Shown: positions 23,001-38,000, counted from the stretch's first letter. The stretch: 60,000 bases of DNA from Bolinopsis microptera (GCF_026151205.1 NC_087079.1:17480945-17540944), one strand, 5' to 3'. Program-made: numbers and translations. The notes: generated from the letters alone by a model not told the origin.

Positions 23001-26000
23001 TCAATTCCTGTGACCCAATCTGCAAACCCTACGTTCCGGATTCTCCTCCACTCCCACCAACCTTTATAGCTCCAGAGTCCTCTGCTCCTCCTTCTCAAGT
23101 CGCAGATACAGACCTGGATTTGTCTGTGCACACTGAGCAGATTCTCGAAAGATTAGAGAGTGGTGACGATCCACTGAACCTGCTACCTAGAGACCCCTCT
23201 CCTCTACCTACCTCCCCAACTGTCGACTCTCCCCTCAACCTCATCGAGATACCGCCTCCTCAACCACTACCAGAGAGCTCGGCAGGACCTATCAGACGGA
23301 GGAATACCACACGGAGGAACATGGAAGCAGCAATCCATCAACAATATCCTCTTGTTTTGGAGATGGTGAAGAGTGGGACGAGCGCAAGGCAGGCTATTCA
23401 GCAGATTCAGATGCCCAGATCAACGTTCTACAAGTGGCGTTTTGTTGCAGAAATGAAGCTTGTCGACTCCTCACACTATCATCACCTAGCTGATCAGTTC
23501 AAGGGAACCAAGCTGTGTGATCAATGTAAATACTGTTTATTTGAGGACTCTGCCTCTCTCAGAAAGACAGAGGAGATGAGGAAGAGCTCCGACCTTCTCC
23601 CTCTATCTATGTAAATTGTATGTTATTTACTTTTGTAATACTTATTATGGTCCGTTTCATGGCAAAAACATTTATTGATTTTGTATTAACCCTTCGGGGC
23701 TTGCGTGACCCTTATCATAGAACTGGTTTTCAGGACTGGCAGTCTGACCTATTGCCTTGCCAGCATAGGTGTACTTATATAGTTTTGCATGGTTCAGTTG
23801 CATAGTAGTGTCCGAATTGCACTGATTCTAGCCCGAGTAGTGTTCGAAAGGGCGCCCTGTTTTGACATACCTCCTGAGCCGGTACTCATTTCCTCTCTGA
23901 GCTAGCTAGTGTATATCAGTTTCTTGTTGGTGTTTTGTCTGTGTTTGTTTGTCCGTAGTAGGAATTTACTGTAACTTTGGAGACTGGGCGCAGTAATGTC
24001 CCAGAGGGTTTGTAACATCATGGATGCTGACTAAGCTTACCTGATCCTCTCCAACTTGTATTAGTACACTACTTCATTCACACCAGTCATTTCACTACAT
24101 TAAACTGATTGAGGTTATGCCCTTTGTACATGCTGAAGCGATATGCTATGATGAGTGGAATATGAGTTAGGATCAGTTTGGTCCGTTTCATGGCAAAAAC
24201 ATTTATTGATACTTATTATACATATTGCAATCATAAAGATGCCAATTTCAATTGATAATAAACAATTAGATATAATCTTCATGAGTTGACTTATGGTGGT
24301 CCATGGACCACTGTACCTTGGTGAAGTGGTCCATGGACCACCTATAGTGGTCCATGGACCACTGGTCCATGGACCAGTCGAGCTTCTTGGAGACTGCCGA
24401 AGAGAGTTTATTTGGTCAAGCATGAGACACTATGGACTTCCTGAGAAATATGTTAAAATCTTTCAGGCATTTTTCAACGGAACCATGAGTGCTGTCAGGG
24501 TTAATGGTGAAATGTCTGATTGGTTCTCTGTTAATTCGGGCACTGGACAGGGTGATATCCAGGGCCCTCCTATATTTAATTTTTGTCTGAACTTTGGAAT
24601 CTTTTTGGCCGAGGTTCACAAGGCAATTAGTCATGGTGCTGTACTGCAAAAGGAACTAAAGGGTGCAGATGAAAAAGTTATCATGGATAGTGACTACGCT
24701 GATGATCTGGCAGTGATGGACAATACTGAAGGGCTGCAAGAGTCCACTGATCTTATCGCTTATTACACCTCTTATGCTGGGTTAAAGATCAACGCTTAAA
24801 AGACACAATGCATGGCGATCAACAAGTGTGCGTCCCAGCGACCTTACACCGAAAGAGACAGTATAAAGCTAACAGTGGAGGGAGAACCTATTGAACCGGG
24901 CAGTAACTTTGTTTATCTTGGTGCCAACATCAGTGGTGATGGTACCATTGACCGAGATCTTGACATCAGGATCCAGCGTGCTAAGCTACTATCGTCGAAA
25001 ACACTATTATTTTTGTTTACCAATATCCTCAAACTCAAATGAACGTGTCCATATAGCAGTAATTGTTTCATTAAACATAAGGTAAATTCTATTGTCTGAG
25101 TCACAGGTCATTAGTTGTTCACCTAAATCATGAATACAATGATCATGATACGTAATAAATGGTAAACCACAACCAAGCAGACTATAAGTTAAAATAGTAT
25201 TATTGAACAAAGGTTACAGGCAGAAACATCATCCGTCGTCAATCTTCAGTGAATTATATAGCGATAAACTGTTCATTTTACTTTATATGATTCTACTGGT
25301 CGAATTTTGAACTATAAATTTGGCGAAATCATACAAGCTTTACAGAGCAATGATAATTGGAGAGAGAGAGAGAGAGAGAGAGATAATTGGATGTGTAAAA
25401 CTACGCAAGTCCACAATTTTGTTCTCACAATTTGTTGGTGTAATGTAGGTAATGTAGGTGTAATGTAGGTAATGTAGGTAATGTAGGTCTCTCATTTCCA
25501 GTTATAATGGGTACTTGAGAACAAGACGCACTGTTTTATACGGTATCCTTTGTGTATCTACTTAAATTGTGCAGTGCATTTAACTCTGTATATCGTTTGT
25601 GCCTCGTTGTCATTGACAAAACACGGAGAGTCATATAATTTGATTGATAATTTCCGTGTTTTTAAAACTGGAAAGCATCCCAAACCTCACATTAACTAGA
25701 CTAAATTTCAGATAAACATGTCCAACGGAACAGATCATCATGAACATCTAGGAGATCCCCCGATCAGAGGACTAGACTTAACCCTAGCTATCCTGCTCCT
25801 ATTCAGTCTTCTCCTGGGTACCACTGGCAACCTAGTCTCACAGTACTTCTTCTGGAAACAAACTCCACGCAGCACTAACAGCACCTTCTTCAAGAGGATA
25901 TATCAAACTATAAGCGGTGTCGACCTACTCATCTGCATCACCCTCTTCCCGGTGATAGAGGCGTTCTTCAAAGACCCTGAATCTCAGGCACCTGTTCTAT

Positions 26001-29000
26001 TTGGTGCTCCATGGTTCTGTTATAGTTGGGGACTGTTGTGGGAGGTCCTGCCTGCTATCTCTGTGTTCCTAGTGGCAGTTCTGAGCATATCAAGACTGGT
26101 TCTCTTGCTCAATCCTACCATACAACTGAGACCAGTCTTGTTTGGAGTACTGGTGGGAGGGTATTTTACCCTAACTGTGGGTGTCAAGTGCGGACTGATA
26201 TTCTCGCAGAACAAGATGGCGTATTGGGTGATTGCCAGACATTGCATCATGGTGTACGATGGCCCTGGTAAGGAGGCAGGTGAGCTAGATTTTGACTCTA
26301 ACCAGCTAAAAACGACTGCAGTAATGATGGTTCAGCTGGCTCTCCCAATCTTTCCAGTTGCAATGAGTTTTGTAACCACCATGACAACGTTATACAAGAC
26401 AGAGCGTGCTTCAAAGCGTGTCAAATCGTCCTCAAAAGCGCAGCACCAAGCTGGAATTACGGTAGTCATAGTGACCTTCGTCTACATCTTATTCAACCTG
26501 CCGGTGGTGGTGCACTTTGGGCTCATCCTCCGCTGTGTTGTGGAGCACTCCCGACCAGACACACTCGAGAAAGTGTGCCACTACGAGACCATCTACTCCT
26601 CGGCTAGTTCCTACTACTACATGTGGCCCTTTATGTATGTGGTGTGCGTAGCTCTAAACAGCACCGTCAATCCTGTAGTGTACTTTCTGAGAATGAAGCA
26701 GTTTAGAAAGTTTATAACGAGTAGGATTTATGAGAATTTTAGATCTGTAGTCACAGTTAGATTGAGCAACATGTCATCTTCTGCTTGAATGTCGGACTTG
26801 GATACTGGTGACTGGTCTCACATTTCACAAGGATATATTGTACTGGTGACTGGTCTCACATTTCACAAAGTCATATTGTTTAACCATGACAGTGTCACTG
26901 GTGACTGGTCTCACATTTCACAAGGATATATTGTTTAACCATGACAGGGTCACTGGTGACTGGTCTCACATTTCACAAGGATATATTGTTTAACCATGAC
27001 AGGGTTTTAAAGATAGAACTAGCTTGCAATGAAATCAAAATGGCCACTACCAAGCTAACGGACTAAGAATTAAAATTTTGATGAGAAAGTGATAAAAATA
27101 AATAACTGTTAAGAAAGTTTAATGATACTCAATTAGTTAATTTGAAAACCAGACAGTTTACATTTTTCCCTACCTTGGTCAATTTTCTCGAGTGAAATAT
27201 TTTGCATCATTGTTTTTGGTGACAAATATTGCTCTTGATACTTCAAGATAGTGGGTGCTGACGTTTTTAACCAATTATCAATAGTAACTACATACAAATA
27301 AGAAGTAGCAATGTACATCATTATTTTTACCAAGGTGATACAGTTTGTTACTTGCTAAATGACATGGTTATTATTCAAAATAAGATTATCAGTGTGGTTG
27401 AATTGTGTTCTTTATTTAATAAGTTGTTTCTTACAGTCGCCTTGGCATGGTTAGTAACCTCCTTGTATTGGTGTTTTTAATCATATGAGCTGGAGACAAT
27501 TAATGTGCAATGAATTATTAATCTGCTGAAAATATGTTGACACCGGACCATGTCACCGGACCATGTTAGATTCTCTACTATCGTCAGATGAATCGGACAT
27601 TTAAAGACTTTCCACTATTTTTGTTCATATATCTTTATCGACCAGGGACAAAAAAGCAGAGCTATCTCTGATTAACAACAACTCTGATGAGAAGCTTTTT
27701 ATTTCAACTTGATGTGATAATTTAGTACTATTTACTAATAGTTGAGGGTAGGGAGTGTTGCCGCCGCTAGACGATTAATGTAGGAGGTAGTTCCACAAAT
27801 TGGCGGATTAGTCTACTACTATACTCCTAATTAGTCTACTTCTAATTAAAGTTTCAACACTTCGTGAAATTAAGAAACGCACTGACAGGACGTTCAATAT
27901 TAGGTAGTCCTGTTAGAGAGCTATTTATTATTTAATATTCTTATTGGGTACCGACCATGATCAGTCGACTGTGGTACCACACAATTTCCGAACGTTAGCC
28001 GTCAACTCTGTTATTTCACTCCGATATTTTACCATCGGTTAGAGCCGGTTGTTGATTGCATAGTCGCGGATCTGGCACGAACCTTGTAAGCTCCTGATTA
28101 GTATAGCTCTGATCCTTGGTCAGCTGCGTTCTGGCTTGTAAACAGGGACTAAGTGAGGGTCTAGCAGTTTTATTTCGCTAATTAAGAATGTCGATCATAT
28201 CAACTGTTTTGTGATAACAGATCAGTTTAGTTTGAGCTGATTGTACTTCACAGGGTTCAGACGGACCATTGAAATATTTGAAAGTTTGATAAAACTACAA
28301 ACCTTGCAGCTATAAATCACGTGAGCAAATTTGAATCATATTTTTACGCGGATGTAATTGATAATCACTCGTGTGACCTGAAAACATCACCGCATGGCTG
28401 CACGTTACTGCATGTTACTGCACGTTACTGCATGTCACGCTCAAATCTATCACTTTATTGATATTAAGACCTCCCGCAGAGATAAGTGGCCAACATCTGT
28501 CTTCTCTGTTGTACAGTCAGCCACTCCTTCAAGCTGCTCAACAAAAAACACAATTCATTAACCAGTCCTTCAATATTTTAACCCAGCTGCCCCACCTTGA
28601 CGTCAGCTAGACCCAGACCCCTGCCAGCAATTGCCAGCATTACAATAACCTACTTGGCTACTGACGCAGTTTGTGAACTGTGAACGCTTCCCAACTATCC
28701 CGAACTATATAACAACGTGTTCTATGCTGTTATCTCATAAATCTGAGAGCTGCTTTGATTAGTTCCACTTCCATAGTGCCGTTCATCAGACATTTTAAAC
28801 AATGTTTTATTCACAGCACCACACCTCACAACGAAAATGTGGCACAAGGTTACCTCTTGCCAAACCACATATTATAAAGTTAACACCACATATAGTTTCA
28901 TACGATCACTTGTTATTGAATTAGACACATAAAAAGATTTGTTAAAATTCCTTTCCCACGGTGAAAGAACACTACTACACGTGCACGTGACTAGATAACT

Positions 29001-32000
29001 AATAAATCTGATAACGTAGGTCTCATGTTCATTAATATATTTTGTCGTGCTCTTTTAATCGAGAAACACTTATCTCGGTAAGCACAGAATTAAGTAGAAG
29101 CTTATCAAAATAACTCTTCCTCTCTATTATTTCATTGTGAGAGGGAGTCCAAAGAGAAAAAGTGGACTCAGGATTGGTTTTAAGAATGTTTTAATACCTT
29201 TCTGTGTTGTTCAATAAAATAAAATTAGTTGGCGGTTGCACTCTTTCTATGTTTCATATAAACAAGACTGGTTCTGGCAGAGCATTAAGAAGCCACCAGA
29301 GAATTTACAATTAGCCATGATCGTCAACAAATAAATGGGGCCTTTTTAACACCGGCATTATTCGCTGAAGAATGGCTCGAGACCGACGCAATATAATGGT
29401 TTATAATACAATAATACCTTCCCTTCTTCGGGCCACGCGTGATAATTCCCGACAGCTTGCTGGAGGGAATTTGCGGCCCGAAGAGCCGAAGGCATTATTA
29501 TATTATATCTATTGACGATGGCTCGTGTAAGATACGTGCGCATGATACAATATAGTGTGTAATAATATATAGTGCGCCAATGTTATTTGTTTTGAAACTT
29601 CCCACCGAGGTGACTCGCAGTATGTGCTGATAATACCTTGAGGGAAAAATCTGCAAATTATCAGCTCTCAGTGTCGACGAGTTTTAGTGCATATAATTCC
29701 CGGAAATAGTTATATTTTGGAATACTTTGTCCAATAAGATGCTGTGATTTGTCGCAGTGTGTTTACAGAAATATTACAGCTGATATCCCAATATTATCAC
29801 CCATTTGTCGCAGTGTGTTTACAGAAATATTACAGCTGATATCCCAATATTATCACCCATTTGTCGCAGTGTGTTTACAGAAATATTACAGCTGATATCC
29901 CAACATTATCACCCATTTGTCGCAGTGTGTTTACAGAAATATTACAGCTGATATCCCAATATTATCACCCATTTGTCGCAGTGTGTTTACAGAAATATTA
30001 CAGCTGATATCCCAATATTATCACCCATTTGTCGCAAAAGCAACTGATTAAATGTCGAGTTTCAAATTTGTAGCTCTTGTGCAAAGTGCTGGCAAATTTG
30101 CTACTAATTTGCTAAGTCAACTCCAGCACTGACTCCTACTAAATGTCCGCGGATCACCATCTTGCGCTTTATGCGCAAATAAAATGATACTGTTTTGGTC
30201 CGTATCGTAGTCATAATTCGTCTCTAGACGACTGACGAGACGACTGACGAGAGGATATCTTCAAATTATGACTGTAGGCTATTTTATCGAATTTTTTTTC
30301 TGGAGTCGACTGAGTGAGGAGCAGAATATTGGGGAATCGGATATGAAATTAGTGTCTACCTAGAATATGTGCTAAAAAGTCAAGCTGGTGCTCTGAAGTG
30401 ACTAAATCACTTAAAAAATCACTCAGATACACAAAGTACACTAGTTAATAGGCACATGTAGCAAGCAATCTGTTAATAACTTGCTTCACATGTTAATCAA
30501 TGGAATCACTAAATTAATAAGCAATCGTGTAATAAATTAGTTACTTTGTGAAGAAGATATTAATGCAACAAGTTGAAATTGTTTAATTATCTCAATATTT
30601 AACTTGAATTGGATTGTAACAGGAGATATTGAGAAAGACAGTACATATTAACAATATTATTATCAAACATTGTACAGTAAATATAGGGTCTATAGGGTTA
30701 TGTCTTCTCACGTATTCAAGTATTTATCCTATTATAAGTAAGTTTATAAAGTAGTTCAGCTTGCTACTATACATTTTTCTGTCATGCTCATAGTTTAGTA
30801 GTATTTTTATTACTGTTTCAAAATTGGATATGTACGGTTTTTTCCGGCCGAAATAGCACCAAATTGAAGGTGCTAGGTTGTTCGGGAAGGGAAAAATGCT
30901 TTCTATAAACTGAAGCATCACAGGAAACAGAGTAACCAGTTCACCCATAACAGTTCAGACTTTCAGACTATAAAAAGAGCTATCAAACCTAAATAATGAC
31001 AATGAGAAATACATCCTGCTTAACTTGTTTCCGAGGACTGAGTTTCCTTCTTCATATTACTACTTGTAATAAATAAACATCAATTTGTGTGAAGGCACTA
31101 CTTTTCAATTGAATATGGTAAAAAAGCTGATAATATGATAAAGAATCGTATACTCACAATGTGGCCCAGACATTTTCCCATGTTATCATTAGTAAGCATC
31201 AGATTTAGCTTTGCCTGAAATACAGTTAACGCGTTAGTCACTTCAAAGTGCAATTCCAAGGCTAGCCCTTGTAATATCTGAAGACTAACGTCTCATGTCA
31301 GCGATAGGACCAATTAGTATTATAGTGTTAATTGGCGCCTTGTTTGTTTTGGGCCTGTAACTTGGTGAAGTAAGTGCATTCGCACAGTTTACTGGACAAG
31401 GAGTTCAATCTGGTTTGTTGAGACCCACCAAATTATAGTATAATGAAACTCCCCACGCTGTCATGTGACATTTATTAAATAAACTATCTAACCCGACCAT
31501 AACCATAAGACATTTTTGAAGATGTTAATTTTCTCTGATCGACTACCAAGTGAAACAGTTATCTCAGGTTAAAATTGTACAGTAGAAATTTTCAAACTGA
31601 CTCGTCCGTATTCATTCTCAAATTATTTGTTATTTAGTAATGTTGAAAGTATTAAAACTTAATAAATCCTATCTAACTATAGAGCGATAGCTACGAAGCT
31701 GGGACAATATATTGTGGATACCGAGTGAGAAAAGCATTTCCTCGCCTGCCTCTCTGACGGGATTATCCATTTAACTTTACATGAGCCGACAACTTTACTA
31801 TAATTTATTAACTGCTAGTAAGGGAGAGGTTAAAGTTTGGTTTATTCAGGCGAATGCTAGCGTTAAGTTGCAAATGTTCAGTTGCAATTGCTAAATACTG
31901 TAAATTATGTTTTTTTAAAAGTATCTACCGACCAGTTCGAGTTCAGACGAGATATTTAATTAAAGATTTAATCAAATTTTCACTTTCAGTCGACCCTCTA

Positions 32001-35000
32001 ACTGCACAATCCATTTAATGTTGACCACTTAACTATAATTTGTTTATAAGTTGCTATCAAAGGGAGGCAGTGCAGTGGAAATTTGCAGTTTATTCGGAGG
32101 AACTTCCTCCGATGCAATGAATTCTGGAACCGTTTTAACTCCAGTTTTCCGTGGTGCTTCAAGCTTGCATGTTAATTATATCATATTAATTATTTTTAGA
32201 TGGTCTCTAAACTGCATAAAATTTGCCTGTGGCGCCTCTAGGAGTAGGAGGGTACCTCCCCCCCCCCCCCCGATTTTGCCCCTCTGCCCTTGCGATCTCC
32301 GGGTGATCGCCATTTGTTTCGGACACATGACAGGGCCCTAATCATCTTGTCGCACGGAGAAATCCCCAGAGCTAGAATTAATAATAACTTAAACTGATGT
32401 GGCAAAAACCTTTCAAAATCCAGCAAAAGCCCTAGCTGCAAAGGTAAAAATCTCTCGAAAAAAAGTCAGGTTAAAAAAATTTCAGCTTACGTTAAGGTGC
32501 CACTTTTTGGACTTATTTTCACCTATGACCACGGTTTTGTCCTGCTATATTGATATAATGGTTTCAAACGGTGACATGATATTTGACAGGCACTGGTCAC
32601 ATAGTGAGCGCAGTTTCAATCCTACATATTACGATTTAATCATTTCCCGGTAAATTTTGTAGATCCCGTCATTCCGCGACTAATTTGGATAAAGCAGACT
32701 TGTAGCTTAGTAACTACTAACTAGCTAGTACTCTAGTAACATGGTAAAGCAGACTTGTAACCTAGTAACTAGCTAGTAATATAACCTGGTATGGCAGTTT
32801 GGAATATTCTTCATTACCTCATTTCGCAACTTACTTGTGCAATACACGTAAGTTGCGAAATGAGGTAATTTTTAAATTGAAGCAATTTAAAAATGGCGCA
32901 GTTGTTTGAGTCCATTAGGATCATTACCACTACCACCACAACCACCAATCCTGGTTCAGTCTTTAATATTTCAATGGACGTTATTTAAACAACTTTGAGA
33001 ATTGATCTTATATACAAAGCTAAACCACTCAAACCGGGGCTACTTAACTATTTGGTGTCGGGACTGTTTCTATCTTAATATAACCGCGATATTTAGCCTC
33101 TCCAACAGAAAGCATTTGGTTAACTGCAGTTGATCCATCATGATTCATTCGACCTTTCCAATCAGAGGGTGAAATAATTACAAATATTTTTATTAATAAG
33201 CTGCAAAGGGAATTATATTCAGATAAGACGTTAACTCAGCGGTGTTTGATCTTAACATTCCAATTTTATTCTATTAAGCGTTTTGAATTATATTTCTTTG
33301 TCGGAACATCAAAGCAGGCTCGAACTCTAAATTGATTACCTGGGTTAAACGGTCCATATTGTAGAATATCTGACAAGCATATTCATCATATCTTTTAAGG
33401 TTTAAAATATCCCAGTTTTAGTCGAATGATGGTTGTTTTAATCAAATTAGGAAAGTTTTTTAGAGACACGTTTTTACTTCTTTGCAGTATATTCTGTTGG
33501 GGTCGCTCTAATCCCAAATACTGCGGCACAAGGATAGGATGGGTCTAATAACAGCGGTGTACATCCATTTGCATGTTTTGACCTTTGGGGCTAAGTATCT
33601 AAGGATTTGGACAGTAGTGTTGCCCGATTTTACAGGTCTAAGTGTCCATTTTTATTCCAGGGGAACATGACCATTTTGAGTTTTAAGGGCACTGATGGTC
33701 GATGGGTAGATCTTTGATTTGGCACCATTTCTGAATTTCTCTGTCGTGTTGATGGTTTGTTGGGTTCTGTCCCAAATGACATCCAAATTATTTCTTTCCG
33801 CTAGAGAGACAAGATCATCTGCAAAAGCTTGCAGGTAGCCTGGCTGCCTATGGTAGTATATATTTTACAGTGTTCAGGAATACACCTAGAACATATCCCT
33901 TCTTAGCTATTCGATAGTGTGAGTGACTTCATGCTTCTGTTGAGTAGCTCTTCCTAAAGCCAAATTGTCGTTTGTCGTATTCATGATCTCAAAATATTTG
34001 TGTTCACCCGTGCAACCCGACTGGGAACTATTTAGCCCCAGCCTAAAATATTTAAAGCCGTTTATTTCGTGACGCAGTTTAGAGAAATAAAAGGGGAACA
34101 TAAATGTTTAACCACACCATTTCAATCCGTGCCGATTTAGAAGTTTTCGGTAATTATGGTTTTAGTAAGTGTTGGTACGGTTAGGATTATTGGTCACGAA
34201 TATCACGATCTATAATATGTAGATATTTAGCACTATAACAAGGCAGAGTCCTTGTGCGTTGTGCAACTGCATACTTGTCACTGTTTATCGGATAGAACCA
34301 GGATCAAAATGAAAATGGATCACTCTGTTCGGGATGTCTACGAGTTTTAATAAAAGCGTTTTGAAATCTGCTGAAGAACTCTAATGATCCCAACAGAAAA
34401 TAGACATTTTTATTAAGTTATTACAAACTAATCGATTTGGCTATCACAGGACTATACGTTTAAAGCATAAGGTGTTTCGTTGTGAAGATTGCTGACATCT
34501 TCATCTCTAATATTTACCTACCTGAGTAATTCATATCAACGAGATAATTAAATTGATCAGTTCAATATGTTAAGAGAAACGCCCTTTTCCAGGGAACGAA
34601 TTTTATTTTAGAATTTCTGAAACAAAATATGAAACTTATAGAATTAAATCTGCATCGTCTTATAAGGAGAAGTTCGAGTTTAGGACAACGTGTTAAAAAC
34701 ATATCCCCTTGTTCTTCTGATATGAAAAGCTTTGGCAATATCTCAATATCCGCATTATACCGCATTATACATTATACCGACTTATAACGTAGCTCCTCTG
34801 GTGGTGGCACAAGATTCAGAGTCTTTCATTGTTTATTGAATACCTTTGAAACTGAATTCCAATAAATAGGGCCTGTTGGACAGCACCATCCCGGAGAATG
34901 ATAAACACAGCTTCTGCTTCCTGGAGAAGTTATTGTATATCCGTGGACATCATCCCAGTACGTTGCTTACAATAAAAAAGGTTAAACCCCCTTCTTGAAT

Positions 35001-38000
35001 TAATCATATGAGCTTCTCCTTCCACGAAAGAAGCTAAGCTCGTAAGAATAAGATAAGCTCTCAATACCAAGAATAACCGGTGGCATGACCGAGACCAATC
35101 ATAGAATCATGTCGTTCCCTCCCAGACTTTGACAGATCATAATAATTAATTGCACTTGTGAGGACTCCAATGGAAGTTCGTCTGAGATGATTTGCACGTG
35201 TACGCCCACCATGTCTAGCCTCTAATTTATCTGTCAACAAAATTATTAATAATTTTGTCTGGTAAGTTTCATGCTAACTTCCATTATCTTTCTAGAGCTA
35301 GGTGCTTTTTTATAGATTGCTTCCTGTTTGAGAAATATGCTGTCTAATTTCTGAAGCATGATGGTCCAGAATTCAGAGTGCAGCATTAAGAGAGACGATC
35401 TCGACAGGTAGAAAATTTAATTACAAAAACTCATTTTCCCCCCTTATTCACCTCTGCTTCTAAGTGTTCGAAATGAAAAGCGATTGCAAATTAAACACAA
35501 TACTCAATGCTCATTAAAAAGAAAATAGGTCTCCAAAAGCAATCTTTAAAATGACTGATTCTTGCATCCCGGATCTAATTAAAACTAATATTAGATGAAC
35601 CATTATTAATGATAATATGATTGGTTACGGGCAGGCCGGTTGAGTGGCTGTCAAGATAAATCGCGGGATTGTTCTTGAGTACATGCTATTGTAATAGTCA
35701 CGTGCTTGAGAAACTCATATTAGAATTGGCACGTGCTGCCCACGTGCTGCATAGCACCCCTGCCCTGTCAGTTTGATTGCAGTCTATAGGGTGACCCAGA
35801 GAAAACTAATTATTTCTCCTTTGCTTTCGATTGATGACAGAGCAAAGAAAAGCATTGTGTAAAAACTGAGCTGTAGTATGATCGAATAGTTTTGCGACGC
35901 AAGCCTAAATTCTGAACTGAGATTGAATTTTTAGCCGAACCAGAGTGATTCACATAATTCACATAATTCACATTTGCAATTTTCTGCATGGTTTTTACCT
36001 TTTGAAAACTCCAAAAATTAATTTTTACGGTCAAAACTTTTCTAAAATGTCTTCCAAAATGAGCTCAACTTTGTACATTCTTTTTGAATAAGAGGAAATA
36101 TTAACGCTTTGATACTTTTTACCTTGACAGCCCTGTTGGGTAGGTTGGGTGGGCTACAGGGGTTGGGTGGGCTACAAGGGTTTGGTGATGCGGGCTATAA
36201 CACACACTAAAACGACAAGTGGTTATAATCTGAGTATTGGATCGACCGGAATTCCAGCATTGTTCGGCCTATTTTTGAATCCTGGTTTTAAGTTAAGATC
36301 CCTGGGATCAAACTGGGATTGTTTAAATTCAGCTGAATACTGACGGTAATGTTATTTTCACAGAACAATTTAATGTTCGTACAATTATAGGCACACCATT
36401 GTGTGCCTTTGTAAATTGCATTGTTTCAATTCTGTAGGTCCATTTCCAGTACGTCGTTGTATTGTATAAAGTATTAGGCAATATCATGTTTTTCTGTAGG
36501 TAACCGTTTCAGAGCAAAATTTTCGTCTTTTATCTCAAATTCTTTATGCCTGTTTCATCTCTTCAACCTCTTACAGCAATGTTACAACAGCCCAACATCA
36601 ATTGCTTATGGGGGAAGGAATGCATCAATAACTAGTTTTCTGCCGTATATCATAAATTACCAGCTTTAATCTTTTAAGCAGCTTAGTTAGTTAGTTTGTA
36701 CGTAGAACTAGCCACTAAGCCACTACCCGTTTTTCTAAGTTGACAACCTGTTTAGCATCTTTATCGAGAGAGAATTTTGCATGAGATAGGTAGTGAGACT
36801 TTTGCCAGACAGACACTGAGTACTGACATTGATTGGATTTCTCAATCTGGTTAGATTAGTTGCAGTGAGGTACCGTACCAAATGACGTCGGTAAAGCCGA
36901 GTAATGAATACTATCGTGCTTCCAATCGACTATCATTTCATTAATCATTTTTCTATTTGACATTTTGTGGCTCAACCATATAACTTTGCCCATTTGAAAG
37001 TTTTTAAAATGATTGGATAGCAAAAAATGGAGCTTATGTTGCTGGCAGAAAACTAACAATGTCTTACTGCTTGAAGGTTTACATACTAGTGCTATTGCAA
37101 TATTTGTGATATTTTAAAGCTCAGTTAGACAGCTAGTATCGCAGCCGTCTCATCAAGCCCGGGAGTTGCTGCTTATTTCTTATCACATTTATAAGTCTCC
37201 CTCGTTCAGAATTAAATGCGTATTTCGTTTGAAAATGTTTTACCCAAATATACTGGATGTAGGAGATACTGATAGTGTCCAGTGCAGTATCGTACAAAAC
37301 TTTTCCATTAAAATATCCATTACCGTACCCGGTTCGACTTGGTACCCCCAATTGGTTGCTGTTCAGTAAAATGGAAACGATAAAAACCAAAAGTATCAGT
37401 ATCAAGACCCGTGCCATTAATCCCTGGCGGTATCTCGTCTGATAATATAATAGTATCTTATCGTAATTTCGTAATTTAGGTGGCTACTAATGGATGGAAG
37501 GTTTTCATAAGTTTGGAGTTGAAATAATAATACTAGTAATTAATACTAGTAATGGAGATATTTACCGGTGATATTTCCTTGGCAAATTTTGTATTTCTTT
37601 ATACTGACCAAAATGCCACTAAGGCATTTGACCCAGCCAAAAAAGTTTCAAAAGTATATCTCTCACAGTTTTCGCCTTGTAACCGTGTAACCTTGTAACC
37701 TTGTAACCTTGTGACCTTGTAGTCTTGTAGCCTTGTAACCTTGTAACCATGTAACCTTGTAACCTTGTTACCGTGTAACCTGGTTACCCCGTAACCTTGA
37801 AGTCTTGTAACCTTGTAACCCCAAAGTTACAAGGTTACAAAGCGAGGCCTTGTAGCCTCGCTTTATATCAGATTAGCCGAGACAACTTTATAAAAAACAA
37901 TAACAAGATGAGCTAATGAGATTGCCCACGAGCCTTATGTTATCTAATCAATGACAATAGTATCGTAGCAAACTGAACAGTTTTTGTCATAGTTTGTTGT

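Larger units (their letters stand above)
21402..24398. mobile_element. Merlin-type DNA transposon with palindrome-array ends
   Basis: The two ends are inverted repeats beginning GGCAGTYTMCAAGAAGCYCG and continuing in parallel for about 70 bp through a series of GGTCCATGGACC palindromes (left 21402-21475, right 24325-24398). Between them lie a DDE transposase gene (21729-22619) and a second ORF (22961-23614) on the same strand. The length is 2997 bp. Classification rests on the ISXO2/IS1016-like transposase, which in eukaryotes defines the Merlin superfamily. The right end abuts homology to a LINE exactly at 24399; the left flank is unrelated, so no target duplication is visible. Confidence 0.8.
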
